DNA of 45,241 bases. It comes from Inhella proteolytica (lineage in GTDB: Bacteria; Pseudomonadota; Gammaproteobacteria; Burkholderiales; Burkholderiaceae_C). Shown piece by piece: positions 35,437 to 42,773 of this stretch; the stretch's first letter is position 1; the number at the start of each line of letters is the position of its first letter. Made by a program: the position numbers and the translations under genes. The stretch is from the NCBI RefSeq assembly GCF_016093275.1, contig NZ_JAEDAK010000024.1, positions 1 to 45,241 on the forward strand. Direction: 5' to 3'. Under the pieces are notes generated by a model. The model was not told where the DNA came from, ran no database searches, and saw nothing but the letters and a program-made list of their open reading frames with translations.

Positions 35437-35826
35437 ATGAAGCGCTTTTCCCTTGCCCTGCTGCTCGGCCTGACCGGGTTCATCGGTTCCAGCCAGGCGG
35501 CCGATGTCGGCGTCTCGATCTCGGTCTCGCAACCCGGCGTGTACGGCCGCATCGACATCGGCCGCTTCCCGCAGCCGGTGCTGGTGCAGCCCCAGCCCGT
35601 CGTCATCCACACCCCGCGCGTGGCCGTGCAGCCGGTCTACCTGTGGGTGCCGCCGGGCCACCAGAAGAACTGGCGCAAGCATTGCCATCGCTACCAGGCC
35701 TGCGGGGTGCCGGTGTATTTCGTGCAGGAGGGCTGGTACCGCGAGCATGTGATGGTCACGGAGCCCGCACATGACCACCACCCCGGCAAGGGACATGGCA
35801 AGGGTCGCGGCAAAGGTCACGATTGA
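35437..35826 (+). CDS. Secreted protein with His/Gly/Lys tail, function unknown
   Basis: The 129-aa protein has a signal peptide (KR then ALLLGLTGFIGSSQA-A, cleavage near residue 22). The mature part begins ADVGVSISVSQPGVYG, contains a Pro/Val/Gln-rich stretch and conserved-looking Trp and Cys positions (HCHRYQACG), and ends in a low-complexity HDHHPGKGHGKGRGKGHD tail. It resembles a small hypothetical family I have seen in Burkholderiales, but no function is known. The His/Lys/Gly tail could bind metal or anionic polymer. ATG 35437 has GGAG at 35427-35430. It follows the infA terminator by ~105 bp and is probably its own unit. Confidence 0.8.
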   Translation: MKRFSLALLLGLTGFIGSSQAADVGVSISVSQPGVYGRIDIGRFPQPVLVQPQPVVIHTPRVAVQPVYLWVPPGHQKNWRKHCHRYQACGVPVYFVQEGWYREHVMVTEPAHDHHPGKGHGKGRGKGHD

Positions 35827-35888
35827 TGACCCTCGCTTCCGCTAGGGCTTGAGCCCCGACCACCCAAGACCCCGGCGGAGTACGCAGA

Positions 35889-36668
35889 ATGGGCGCCACG
35901 ATGCGCGCCCTGGCCTGCCTGCTGTTTGCTTGCTGCACCCTGGGGGCGCAGGCCGAGTGCCCGAGCCCGCTGCGCATCGCCTTTCTGGACAAGCCGCTGC
36001 CGCCCATGCTGAATGGCGAAGGGCCGCGCTTCCCCGACCCCCCCGGTGAGTTCGTGCGCTGGACACGCGACGCGCTGGCGCGGCTGGAATGCGACGCCGA
36101 GCTGGTGCGGGTACCGCAGCGTCGCCTGATCTCCGACACCGCGGCAGACGTCAACCAGCTCACCCTCTTCCTGGCGCACACCCCGGAGCGCGCCGCCCAA
36201 CTGGCCTTTCCGCTGCGCGAGGACGGCCTGCTGGACACCCGGCTGGCGCTGGGTGAGTCGCAGCTCGCGCTTTATGTGCGCGAAGACCGCCGCCAGACCG
36301 TCCATTGGGATGGCCAGCGCCTGAGTCCGCAGGGGCTGCGCGTAGGCATCGTCGGCGGCGGCGTGGAAGAACCCATGGCCCGCGCGGCCGGCTGGCAGCT
36401 CGATCTGGCGCTCAGCCACCAGGGCAGCATCGCCAAACTGCGCCGCGGCCAGGTGGACGTGGCCGTGCTGCCCACCGTCAGCTTCAATCCGCAGACCCTG
36501 GCCGAGCCGCCGGCCCTGGTGCCCCTGCAGCCGATGTTTGCGCCGGTCTACTTCTTCGCCCCGGCCAGCCCCGCCTTCCAGCAGCGCCACAACGCCTGGC
36601 TGCGCCGCTTCTGGCGCGCGCTTTGTGAAAGCGCACGCGGGCCGCGCACCCTGCCCAGCTGCCACTGA
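35889..36668 (+). CDS. Periplasmic amino-acid-type binding protein-like (SBP_bac_3-like)
   Basis: The 259-aa protein has a signal peptide (MRALACLLFACCTLGAQA-E, cleavage near 22) and a two-lobed binding-protein-like pattern. Lobe 1 starts with LRIAFLDKPLPPML, then a GEFVRWTRDALARL helix; lobe 2 has LRVGIVGGGVEEPMARAA and KLRRGQVDVAVLP. It matches the class of extracellular solute-binding proteins that often act as sensors or orphan binders. It has no neighbouring permease or ATPase genes. The nearest importer (39860-42266) is phosphonate-type and 3 kb away on the other strand. ATG 35889 is preceded by GGAG; ATG 35901 is an alternative. Ligand unknown. Confidence 0.75.
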   Translation: MGATMRALACLLFACCTLGAQAECPSPLRIAFLDKPLPPMLNGEGPRFPDPPGEFVRWTRDALARLECDAELVRVPQRRLISDTAADVNQLTLFLAHTPERAAQLAFPLREDGLLDTRLALGESQLALYVREDRRQTVHWDGQRLSPQGLRVGIVGGGVEEPMARAAGWQLDLALSHQGSIAKLRRGQVDVAVLPTVSFNPQTLAEPPALVPLQPMFAPVYFFAPASPAFQQRHNAWLRRFWRALCESARGPRTLPSCH

Positions 36669-36696
36669 AGGCTCGCAGACCCGCTTGTGGCATTGC

Positions 36697-36721
36697 ACCA
36701 AATATGTGACCATTTGGTCAC
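36697..36721. promoter_or_regulatory. Overlapping inverted repeats at the ArsR gene start (operator)
   Basis: GTGACCA (36706-36712), TT, TGGTCAC (36715-36721) form a perfect 16-bp inverted repeat ending 2 nt before ATG 36724. A second, overlapping repeat uses ACCAAAT (36697-36703) and ATTTGGT (36712-36718) with an 8-bp spacer. ArsR proteins bind such dyads at their own promoter. TTGCAC at 36694-36699 may be the -35 element. Confidence 0.7.
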
Positions 36722-36723
36722 TT

Positions 36724-37095
36724 ATGAAGCCTGACGAACTGGACGCCACCTTCCACGCCCTGGCCTCGGAGCCGCGCCGGCGCATGCTCGACTGGCTGCA
36801 GAAGGAACCCGGCTGCAATGTTCAGCGCCTGTGCGAATGCTTCGAGGGCGAGCTCAGCCGCTTCGGCGTGATGAAGCATCTGCAGGTGCTGGAGCGCGGC
36901 AATCTGGTCATCTCGATCAAGGAGGGGCGCGAACGCCGGCTGTGGTTCAACGCCGCCCCCATCCAGCTGATCCACGAGCGCTGGACCACCGAGTTCAGCG
37001 CCTACTGGTCGGCCCGACTGACGGGGCTGAAGTACGCCGCCGAAGGCGCCGAAGTCCACCCCCTCCCCAAGCGCAATAAAGGAACGGCGCCATGA
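36724..37095 (+). CDS. ArsR/SmtB-family regulator
   Basis: The 123-aa winged-helix repressor has residues ~8-85 covering the ArsR DNA-binding fold (FHALASEPRRRMLDWLQ, then SRFGVMKHLQVLERGNLV and a wing near REGRERRLWF). No classical metal-binding CVC motif was seen, although Cys occurs at CNVQRLCECF. It belongs to the ArsR group paired with SRPBCC (AHSA1) proteins rather than to metal sensors. ATG 36724 is directly after the putative operator, with no clear Shine-Dalgarno, so the mRNA may be leaderless. Its stop overlaps the next gene's start (ATGA). Autorepression is inferred. The signal could be a hydrophobic ligand bound by the partner. Confidence 0.92.
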   Translation: MKPDELDATFHALASEPRRRMLDWLQKEPGCNVQRLCECFEGELSRFGVMKHLQVLERGNLVISIKEGRERRLWFNAAPIQLIHERWTTEFSAYWSARLTGLKYAAEGAEVHPLPKRNKGTAP

Positions 37096-37613
37096 CCGAC
37101 CGCGTGTTTCGCATCCAGATCCAGGCGCCGATCGAGCGCGTCTGGCGCGAGCTGACCAAGACCGACGAGGCGCAGGGCGCCGTGTTCAACGCCTGGCTGC
37201 ACACCACCGTGCTGGGCGAGGGCGCGCCGCTGCAAATGCGCACCGGCACGGGCAAGAACGTCATCGTGGACGGCCGCGTGCTGGTGCACAAACCCTACAC
37301 CCACTTCGCCCACACCCACCGCTTCACGCAGTACGAGGACCCGGTCTGCGAGGTGCACTACCTGCTGAAGGAAAAGGATGGCGGCGTGGAAGTGACGCTG
37401 CGTGTCGTCGGCATGCCGGCGGGTACCCCCACTGCCAAGAGCATGGAGAGCGGCGGCGAATTCATCCTCAAGCACCTCAAGCGCCTGGCCGAGGGCCAGG
37501 GCCTGCCCTTCGGCACCAAGCTGATGTACGGGCTGATGGGTTCGATGGAATTCATGCTGCCCAAACGCTGCCGCTCCACCCACTGGCCGATGCAAGGAGA
37601 CTCCCATGGCTGA
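37092..37613 (+). CDS. SRPBCC/AHSA1-family ligand-binding protein
   Basis: The 173-aa START-like helix-grip protein begins with VFRIQIQAPIERVWRELTK, the usual AHSA1-family beginning, and contains alternating beta-strands (for example VHYLLKEKDGGVEVTLRVVG). Such proteins bind hydrophobic ligands and are commonly co-transcribed with an ArsR gene. The start overlaps the ArsR stop by 4 bp, and its last 8 bp overlap the DUF4287 gene start, so three genes are translationally coupled. The ligand is not known. Confidence 0.88.
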   Translation: MTDRVFRIQIQAPIERVWRELTKTDEAQGAVFNAWLHTTVLGEGAPLQMRTGTGKNVIVDGRVLVHKPYTHFAHTHRFTQYEDPVCEVHYLLKEKDGGVEVTLRVVGMPAGTPTAKSMESGGEFILKHLKRLAEGQGLPFGTKLMYGLMGSMEFMLPKRCRSTHWPMQGDSHG

Positions 37614-38193
37614 CCCGACTGCCGCGCTGCTGACGCAGCTGAGGAACATCCAGGCCAAGACCGGCCAGACCTTGGCCCAGCTGCACCAGCAGCTGGAGGG
37701 CTGCGGCCTGGCCAAGCATGGCGAGAAGCGCAGCTGGCTGATGGAGAAGTTCGCACTCGGCTATGGCGACGCCAACACCGTCGTCACCCTGCAGGGCAAG
37801 CCCGTGCCGGCCGGGTTGGACGGCGCCACGGCCACGGCCGCCGCAGCGCCCCAGGACGACCCGCTGGATGCCATTTACACCGGCAAAAAGGCCGCGCTGC
37901 GGCCGCTGCATGAAGCGGTGATGGCGCGCATCAGCGAACTCGGCGGCTTCGAGATCGCGCCCAAGAAGACCTACCTGAGCCTGCGCCGCAGCAAGCAGTT
38001 CGCCATGGTGGGCCCCGGCACGGTCAGCGAGCTGGAGATCGGCCTGAACTGCAAGACCCTGGCCGAGCACCCGCGCCTGAAACTGCTGCCGCCTGGCGGC
38101 ATGTGCCAGGCCAGCACGCGACTCAGCAGCGCCGAGCAGATCGACGACACGCTGATGGGCTGGCTGCGCGCCGCCTACGAGGCGGCGGCCTGA
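37606..38193 (+). CDS. DUF4287-DUF5655 protein
   Basis: The 195-aa protein has an N-terminal DUF4287 (RNIQAKTGQTLAQLHQQLEG, then KHGEKRSWLMEKFALGYGDAN). An Ala/Thr-rich linker near 70-85 leads to a C-terminal DUF5655 (DAIYTGKKAALRPLHEAVM, then KKTYLSLRRSKQFAMV). Function unknown for both; DUF5655 is suspected to be a ligand- or nucleic-acid-binding fold. It starts inside the SRPBCC gene (8-bp overlap) and is the last gene of the ArsR operon; it converges with MgtC with no gap. Coupling suggests a role with the SRPBCC protein. Confidence 0.88.
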   Translation: MADPTAALLTQLRNIQAKTGQTLAQLHQQLEGCGLAKHGEKRSWLMEKFALGYGDANTVVTLQGKPVPAGLDGATATAAAAPQDDPLDAIYTGKKAALRPLHEAVMARISELGGFEIAPKKTYLSLRRSKQFAMVGPGTVSELEIGLNCKTLAEHPRLKLLPPGGMCQASTRLSSAEQIDDTLMGWLRAAYEAAA

Positions 38194-38949
38194 TCAGTTC
38201 CGTGCGTGGCCGATCTCAAAGGCTTCGATGCCTTCGAGCTTGGACAGATCTCCCGCCAAGCCGGTGATAGGCAGGGCCTTGCGGCGATCCACCTCGATGG
38301 CGACGAAGCGCCAAATGTGCCGCCCCTCGCTGAAGCGCACGCTGAAGGAGCCGCCGGCGACCTGGTAGCCGCGGTCGCGCGCGGTGCGGTCCAGGGCCTC
38401 GCGGCTGGGTTGCACGCCGGGTTTGTAGGTCAGCGTCAGTGCAATAGCCGGGCGCGCCGGCAGCAGGCGCTCGATGCGAGCGGCCCACATCATCAGCGAG
38501 GCCGAAAGGCCGGTGAGCAGGATGGCCGCGGCATAGAAGCCCACGCCCACAAGGATGCCGATGGCCGAGCTGGCCCAGAGCGATGCGGCGGAGGTCAGGC
38601 CGCTGATGGACAGCCCGTCCTTCATGATCATGCCGGCGCCCAGGAAGCCGATGCCGGTGACGATGCCCTGCACCACCCGCGTCGGGTCGGGCGCGAAATG
38701 GGTGCCGAACCAGGCCGCGTGCGCGCCGCCGAACCAGTGCTGCGGGTAGCCGGAAAAGATCGTCAGCGCGCAGCTGGCCATGCAGACCAGGCCGTAGGTG
38801 CGCATGCCCGCCGCCCGCCCGTGGTAGGTGCGCTCATAGCCCGCCACCAGGCCCAGCAGCAGCGCGCCCAGGATGTTGGCGAACAGCAGCAGATTGACCC
38901 AGACCTCGTTCGGGCTCCAATAACTGCGCAGGGCTTCCAGGGTGGGCAT
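38194..38949 (-). CDS. MgtC/SapB-family membrane protein
   Basis: The 251-aa protein has residues ~15-160 holding five or so membrane helices with the MgtC core (GLVAGYERTYHGRAAGMRTYGLV, GIGFLGAGMIMKDG, GLTSAASLWASSAIG). The C-terminal ~90 residues form a soluble ACT-like domain. MgtC proteins modulate F-ATPase and aid growth at low magnesium or in acid. Whether this one does so is not known. The ATG at 38949 is preceded by AAGAGG. No Mg-sensing leader could be identified upstream. Confidence 0.9.
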   Translation of the reverse strand: MPTLEALRSYWSPNEVWVNLLLFANILGALLLGLVAGYERTYHGRAAGMRTYGLVCMASCALTIFSGYPQHWFGGAHAAWFGTHFAPDPTRVVQGIVTGIGFLGAGMIMKDGLSISGLTSAASLWASSAIGILVGVGFYAAAILLTGLSASLMMWAARIERLLPARPAIALTLTYKPGVQPSREALDRTARDRGYQVAGGSFSVRFSEGRHIWRFVAIEVDRRKALPITGLAGDLSKLEGIEAFEIGHARN

Positions 38950-39021
38950 GGGGGCCTCTTGGTGGGGTGCGGCAGCCCTATCGTGCCGCAGTCGCGCGCC
39001 CGCAGGGGCGTCGCGTGGCGC

Positions 39022-39846
39022 TCAATCCACGCCCGGCTCGCTGCTGCGCGCGAAGGTGTAGGAAAGCCCCAGGCCGGCGCTCCAGCCCAGGGTCTGGCGC
39101 ACCAGCGGGCTGTCGCGGTTGGCGGCGCCGGCCACGCTGTCTAGCCGGGCGAAGCCGAACAGGCGCCAGTCCGGCCCCAGCGGCCGGCTGAAGCCGCTGG
39201 ACAGGCGCCAGGCCACCAGGCCGGCCCGCGCGGCGTAGGCGGGGCGTTCGGGCAGGGCCTGGGCGGGCCGCACGCCGTAGAAGGTGTCGGCCAAGCGCCG
39301 GTCGGCCGCGATGGCGCCGATGCCGAGCGAGTAGCGCCAGCCGCAGGCGCTGCGGCGGGCGTAGATGAGCTCGGGCTCGAAGGCCCAGCCACGCCGGGCC
39401 ATGCCGTCGCTCAGGTCGAACACCGCGCGCAGCGGCATCAGCGCCTGCCAGCGCCCCTGGGCCGGCGCCGGCCCGAGGTTCCACTTCAGGCGCGGGCCCA
39501 ACTCCACCAGGGTACCCAAGCGCGGCATGCCGCGGCGCGCGTCGACGTCCTCGGCGCTGCTGCCGAAGGAGCCGGCAAAGCCGACATCGAATTCGAACTG
39601 TGCGGTGCGCAGCGCGCGCAGGCCGGTGGTCTCGCCGTCCGAACGCAGCAGCGGGCCGCGGTACAGCAGGTAGGGCAGCACCAGGGTGCGCTGCACCTGC
39701 TGGTCCGCCCCCGGGTAGGCCTGCTGGCTCACGCCCAGCGCGAAGGCGCCGAGCTCCCAGCGCGGCGGAGGCGCGGCCGGGGCGTCGCCCTCGGCCCAGA
39801 CCGGGGAGCTGGCCAGGGCCAGCGCGCTCAAGGCAATTCGTCGCAT
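39022..39846 (-). CDS. MipA/OmpV-family outer-membrane protein
   Basis: The 274-aa protein has a signal peptide (RR then ALSALALASSPVWA-E, cleavage near 18). The barrel has the MipA start WELGAFALGVSQQAYPGADQQ and a C-terminal Phe-rich strand (LGLSYTFARSS). MipA/OmpV proteins are scaffold or uptake proteins of the outer membrane. Its ATG lies 13 bp after the stop of phnE2 on the same strand, and GAGG is ~8 nt upstream, so it is probably the last gene of the transporter operon. That link is unusual and the ligand is unknown. Confidence 0.88.
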   Translation of the reverse strand: MRRIALSALALASSPVWAEGDAPAAPPPRWELGAFALGVSQQAYPGADQQVQRTLVLPYLLYRGPLLRSDGETTGLRALRTAQFEFDVGFAGSFGSSAEDVDARRGMPRLGTLVELGPRLKWNLGPAPAQGRWQALMPLRAVFDLSDGMARRGWAFEPELIYARRSACGWRYSLGIGAIAADRRLADTFYGVRPAQALPERPAYAARAGLVAWRLSSGFSRPLGPDWRLFGFARLDSVAGAANRDSPLVRQTLGWSAGLGLSYTFARSSEPGVD

Positions 39847-39859
39847 CGTGAGGTCCTCG

Positions 39860-40609
39860 TCAGCGTGTCAAGGCGCGGCGCGTCCAGACACTCAGTCCAT
39901 CCACCAGCGCCACCAGCAAGAGCATGGCGGCCAGCACGCTGGCGGTCTTGTTCATGTGGAACAGGCCCATGTGGAAGGCCAGCATCTGGCCCAGGCCGCC
40001 GGCCCCCACCACGCCCAGCACGGCGGCGGCGCGGATGTTGTTTTCCCAGCGGTACAGGGTGTAGGAGAGCAGCTGCGGCAGCACCGTGGGCAGGGTGGCG
40101 TAGGCGAACACCTGCACCGCGCCGGCGCCCTGCTGGCGCAAGGTGGTGGCGGCCAGCGGTGGGGCGTTTTCGAGCGCATCGGCAAACAGGCGGCCCAGCA
40201 CGCCGGCGGTGTGCACGGCCAGCGCCAACGTGCCGGCAAAGGGCCCCAGGCCGGCCAGGATGATCAGCAAGGCCGCCCACACCAGCTCGGGGATGGCACG
40301 CAGCGCATTCAGCAGCGCGCGTGCCCCCGTGCGGCCCAGGCCGCCCCCGGCGGCGGGCAGCGCGATCAGCAAGCCCAGGCCGGCGGCCAGCAGGGTGCCC
40401 AACGCGCTCATGGCCAGGGTCTCCCAGGCGGCCGGCAGCAGCCGGGCCAGGAAGCCGGGGCTGACGTCGGGCGGCCAGAACTCGGCCACGAAGCGCCCCA
40501 TGCTGGCCGCGGCGGTCGGGCTGAAGAAGCCCGCCCATTGCAAGTCCAGGCTCCAGAAGCTTGCGACGATCAGCGCCAGCAGGCCAAACAGCAGGGCACG
40601 CAGCTTCAT
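39860..40609 (-). CDS. phnE: Phosphonate-type ABC permease 2 (PhnE-like)
   Basis: The 249-aa inner-membrane permease has several hydrophobic helices and an EAA-type cytoplasmic loop (DALENAPPLAATTLRQQGAG). The later segment NIRAAAVLGVVGAGGLGQ is typical of the PhnE group. It starts inside the previous permease gene (ATGA overlap) and is followed by the MipA gene. As in many phosphonate or phosphite importers, two PhnE copies form the translocation channel. The substrate could be a phosphonate, phosphite or other small anion. Confidence 0.9.
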   Translation of the reverse strand: MKLRALLFGLLALIVASFWSLDLQWAGFFSPTAAASMGRFVAEFWPPDVSPGFLARLLPAAWETLAMSALGTLLAAGLGLLIALPAAGGGLGRTGARALLNALRAIPELVWAALLIILAGLGPFAGTLALAVHTAGVLGRLFADALENAPPLAATTLRQQGAGAVQVFAYATLPTVLPQLLSYTLYRWENNIRAAAVLGVVGAGGLGQMLAFHMGLFHMNKTASVLAAMLLLVALVDGLSVWTRRALTR

Positions 40610-41427
40610 GCCAGGGCCTCGCGCAACCAGCGGCTCAGGCGGTCCGCCAGCGCCACCAGCAGCATGAAGACCAGCAGCATGCTGGCCACCTCGCCGCCGT
40701 TGAACATCTTCATGCTGCCGTCCATGGCCTGGCCCAGGCCACCGGCGCCCACGAAGCCCAGCACCACCGAGCTGCGGATGGCGCATTCCCAGCGGTACAC
40801 GGTGTAGCTGGCCAGCTCGGCCGCCTGGGCTGGCAGCAGCGCGTAGAAGAAGGCCTGCAGGCGGCCGGCGCCGTTGCGCAGCAGCGCCTGGGCGGGCGCG
40901 GCGTCGCCGCTTTCCAGGATGTCCGCATAGACCTTGCCGAGCATGCCGCCGTAGGTCAGCGCGATCGCCAGCACGCCGGCCGTAGGCCCCAGGCCCACCA
41001 CGCGCACGAACACCAGGGCCCACACCAGCTCGGGCACCGAACGCAGCACGATGGCCACGGCGCGCACCGCCTGGCGCAGCAACGCCGGGCCGCGCGCCAT
41101 CCGCCCACTCAGGCCGCTGACGGAAAGGCTGGCCACCGCACCCAGGGCCAGCGGCACGGCGATGGCGAAGCCCAGCGTCAGCCCCGCGGTGGCCATGGCC
41201 ACGGTGCGCCAGCTGTCCTGCGCGAGCTGGCGCAGGAATTCGGCATCCAGGCGCGGCGGCACGAAGCTGGCGAGGAAGTGGCCGCTGACCTGCAAAGCCT
41301 GTGCATCGAACAGCGCGGCGGGGCGGAACTCGGTGGCCCGCAGCAGCAGCCAGGCCAGCAGCAGCGCGGCCAGGGCCCAGAACAGGCGGCGCTGCCAAGC
41401 GGGATCGTGCAGGCGCGGGTCGGCCAT
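40606..41427 (-). CDS. phnE: Phosphonate-type ABC permease 1 (PhnE-like)
   Basis: This 273-aa inner-membrane permease has a first helix at ~15-35, a periplasmic segment, then four to five helices (for example VAMATAGLTLGFAIAVPLALG and ELVWALVFVRVVGLG). The EAA-type loop is DILESGDAAPAQALLRNGAG, with IRSSVVLGFVGAGGLGQ after it. It begins 14 bp downstream of the phnC stop and overlaps the next permease gene. The pair is the translocation pathway for the PhnC ATPase. Confidence 0.9.
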   Translation of the reverse strand: MADPRLHDPAWQRRLFWALAALLLAWLLLRATEFRPAALFDAQALQVSGHFLASFVPPRLDAEFLRQLAQDSWRTVAMATAGLTLGFAIAVPLALGAVASLSVSGLSGRMARGPALLRQAVRAVAIVLRSVPELVWALVFVRVVGLGPTAGVLAIALTYGGMLGKVYADILESGDAAPAQALLRNGAGRLQAFFYALLPAQAAELASYTVYRWECAIRSSVVLGFVGAGGLGQAMDGSMKMFNGGEVASMLLVFMLLVALADRLSRWLREALA

Positions 41428-41441
41428 GGCTCAGCGGCGAT

Positions 41442-42266
41442 TCAACGACAGGTCAGCGGCACCGGGGCCACGACCGGTGGCTCGGGGCTGGCCAGCGGCT
41501 GCAGCAGCTCGCTCTCGTGCTGGGCATAGAGCGCGCTCAGCAGCGCCGGGCTGACCTCGGCGGCCGGCCGGTCGAACATCAGCTCGCCCTCGCGCAGGCC
41601 GATGACGCGCGTGAAGCTGCGCAGCGCAAGCTCCACATGGTGCAGGCTGGCCACCAGGGTGACGCCGCGCGCGCGCGCCGTGCGCAGCAGCAGCTCCAGA
41701 GCCTCGGCGGCGCGCGTCGGATCCAAGGCGGACAGCGGTTCGTCCACCAGCCACAGCCGCGCCTCGCCCACCAGCGCGCGCGCCAGGCCCACGCGCTGGC
41801 GCTCGCCACCGCTCAGGCGGTCCACCCGCTCCCACAGCTTGTCGCCCAGACCCAGGGCCTCCAGCGCCGCAAGGGCGCGCTCGGGCTCCTGCGGGCGCAG
41901 CAGCGACATCAGGCTGCGCGCCAGCGACCACTGCGGCAGGCGCGCTGCCAGCACGGCGGTGACGACACGCTGGCGCGGCGGCAGCGGTGGTGTCTGCGGC
42001 GCCAGCAGCAACTGCCGGCGCAGCGCGCGCAAGCCGGCCGCGCCGCTGCGCCAGGGGTCCTGGCCGTCCAGCAGCAGCCGGCCCTGGCAGGGCGGCAGCG
42101 CGGCGCCCATCAGCTGCAGCAGGCTGGTCTTGCCCGCGCCGGAGGGGCCGATCAGGGCCACCGCCTCGCCGGCGCCGATGCGCAGATCGAGGCCGCGCAG
42201 GGTGTCCGGCGCCTCCGGCCGCAGGGCCGGGTGGCGGGCATGGACAGCGCTCAGTTCAATCTGCAT
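41442..42266 (-). CDS. phnC: Phosphonate-type ABC transporter ATPase (PhnC-like)
   Basis: The 274-aa ABC ATPase has Walker A GPSGAGKT at 40-47, a Q-loop (LLLAPQ), the signature LSGGERQR at 151-158, Walker B LWLVDEP, a D-loop SALD and the switch His in LVASLHHVE. It most resembles PhnC. ATG 42266 was chosen; the frame continues a little further upstream to 42311 without evidence. It is the first gene of a phnC-phnE-phnE-mipA run. No phnD (binding protein) gene lies before or after it within the window, which is unusual for this family. Confidence 0.92.
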   Translation of the reverse strand: MQIELSAVHARHPALRPEAPDTLRGLDLRIGAGEAVALIGPSGAGKTSLLQLMGAALPPCQGRLLLDGQDPWRSGAAGLRALRRQLLLAPQTPPLPPRQRVVTAVLAARLPQWSLARSLMSLLRPQEPERALAALEALGLGDKLWERVDRLSGGERQRVGLARALVGEARLWLVDEPLSALDPTRAAEALELLLRTARARGVTLVASLHHVELALRSFTRVIGLREGELMFDRPAAEVSPALLSALYAQHESELLQPLASPEPPVVAPVPLTCR

Positions 42267-42339
42267 CGGATGCGGGCAAAGGGCAAGGCGCGCATTGGAG
42301 CCGATTTCCACGCGCCGCCCAGCCCATAGGGACAGGCCC

Positions 42340-42345
42340 TAGACT
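42340..42345 (+). promoter_or_regulatory. -10-like TAGACT before the 42354 gene
   Basis: TAGACT ends 8 nt before ATG 42354, with no Shine-Dalgarno between. It could give a leaderless mRNA. The 87-bp gap also has to hold the phnC promoter. Confidence 0.25.
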
Positions 42346-42353
42346 TCGCGCCC

Positions 42354-42695
42354 ATGACCTTGCGACTCTTGCTGGCTGCCCTGCTCACCCTGGCCCTGTT
42401 GGTGCCGGGTGGCGTGCGCGCAGCTGCGGCAGCCGCAGCGCCGGAGCCGCCCGCCTGGAGCGCGCTTCACACCCTGGCCGGCGCGCCTGCAGAGGCCAAC
42501 CCGTCCGACCCGGCCTGGCCGGCCGGCAGCGACAGCAGCTCGGCCGCCGAGGCCCTGAGCGAACCCGCCAGCGCCCTGCCCGGCAGCACCCGCCTGCCCA
42601 CGGCCGAGCGCGGCATGGAGGCGCCGGTGCGCCCGCCGGCGCCCTGGCCGGCCGAAGCGCCCGGCTCAGGCATCGAGCGCCCGCCCCGGGCCTGA
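42354..42695 (+). CDS. Small Ala/Pro-rich secreted protein, unknown
   Basis: The 113-aa protein has a clear signal peptide (RLLLAALLTLALLVPGGVRAA). The mature ~90 residues are low-complexity, rich in Ala, Pro, Ser and Glu, with no cysteine or recognisable domain. It lies between the divergent phnC gene and terC. The codon use is consistent with a real gene, but low complexity makes a chance open frame in GC-rich DNA possible. No function can be given. Confidence 0.55.
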   Translation: MTLRLLLAALLTLALLVPGGVRAAAAAAAPEPPAWSALHTLAGAPAEANPSDPAWPAGSDSSSAAEALSEPASALPGSTRLPTAERGMEAPVRPPAPWPAEAPGSGIERPPRA

Positions 42696-42773
42696 GCGTT
42701 TCCGCACGCCGCGCACCCTGCGTGGCGCCCTGACCCGCTCCCCGCGGCCCTGCACGGCCGCCCGCCAAGCCCC

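Noticed and set aside
35889-36668. Missing PhnD of the phnCEE operon
   Set aside because: The protein resembles amino-acid-type binding proteins, not PhnD, and lies 3 kb away on the other strand. Kept only as a remote possibility.
42696-42773. Manganese (yybP-ykoY) riboswitch before terC
   Set aside because: Only 78 bp of GC-rich sequence with no recognisable core elements.
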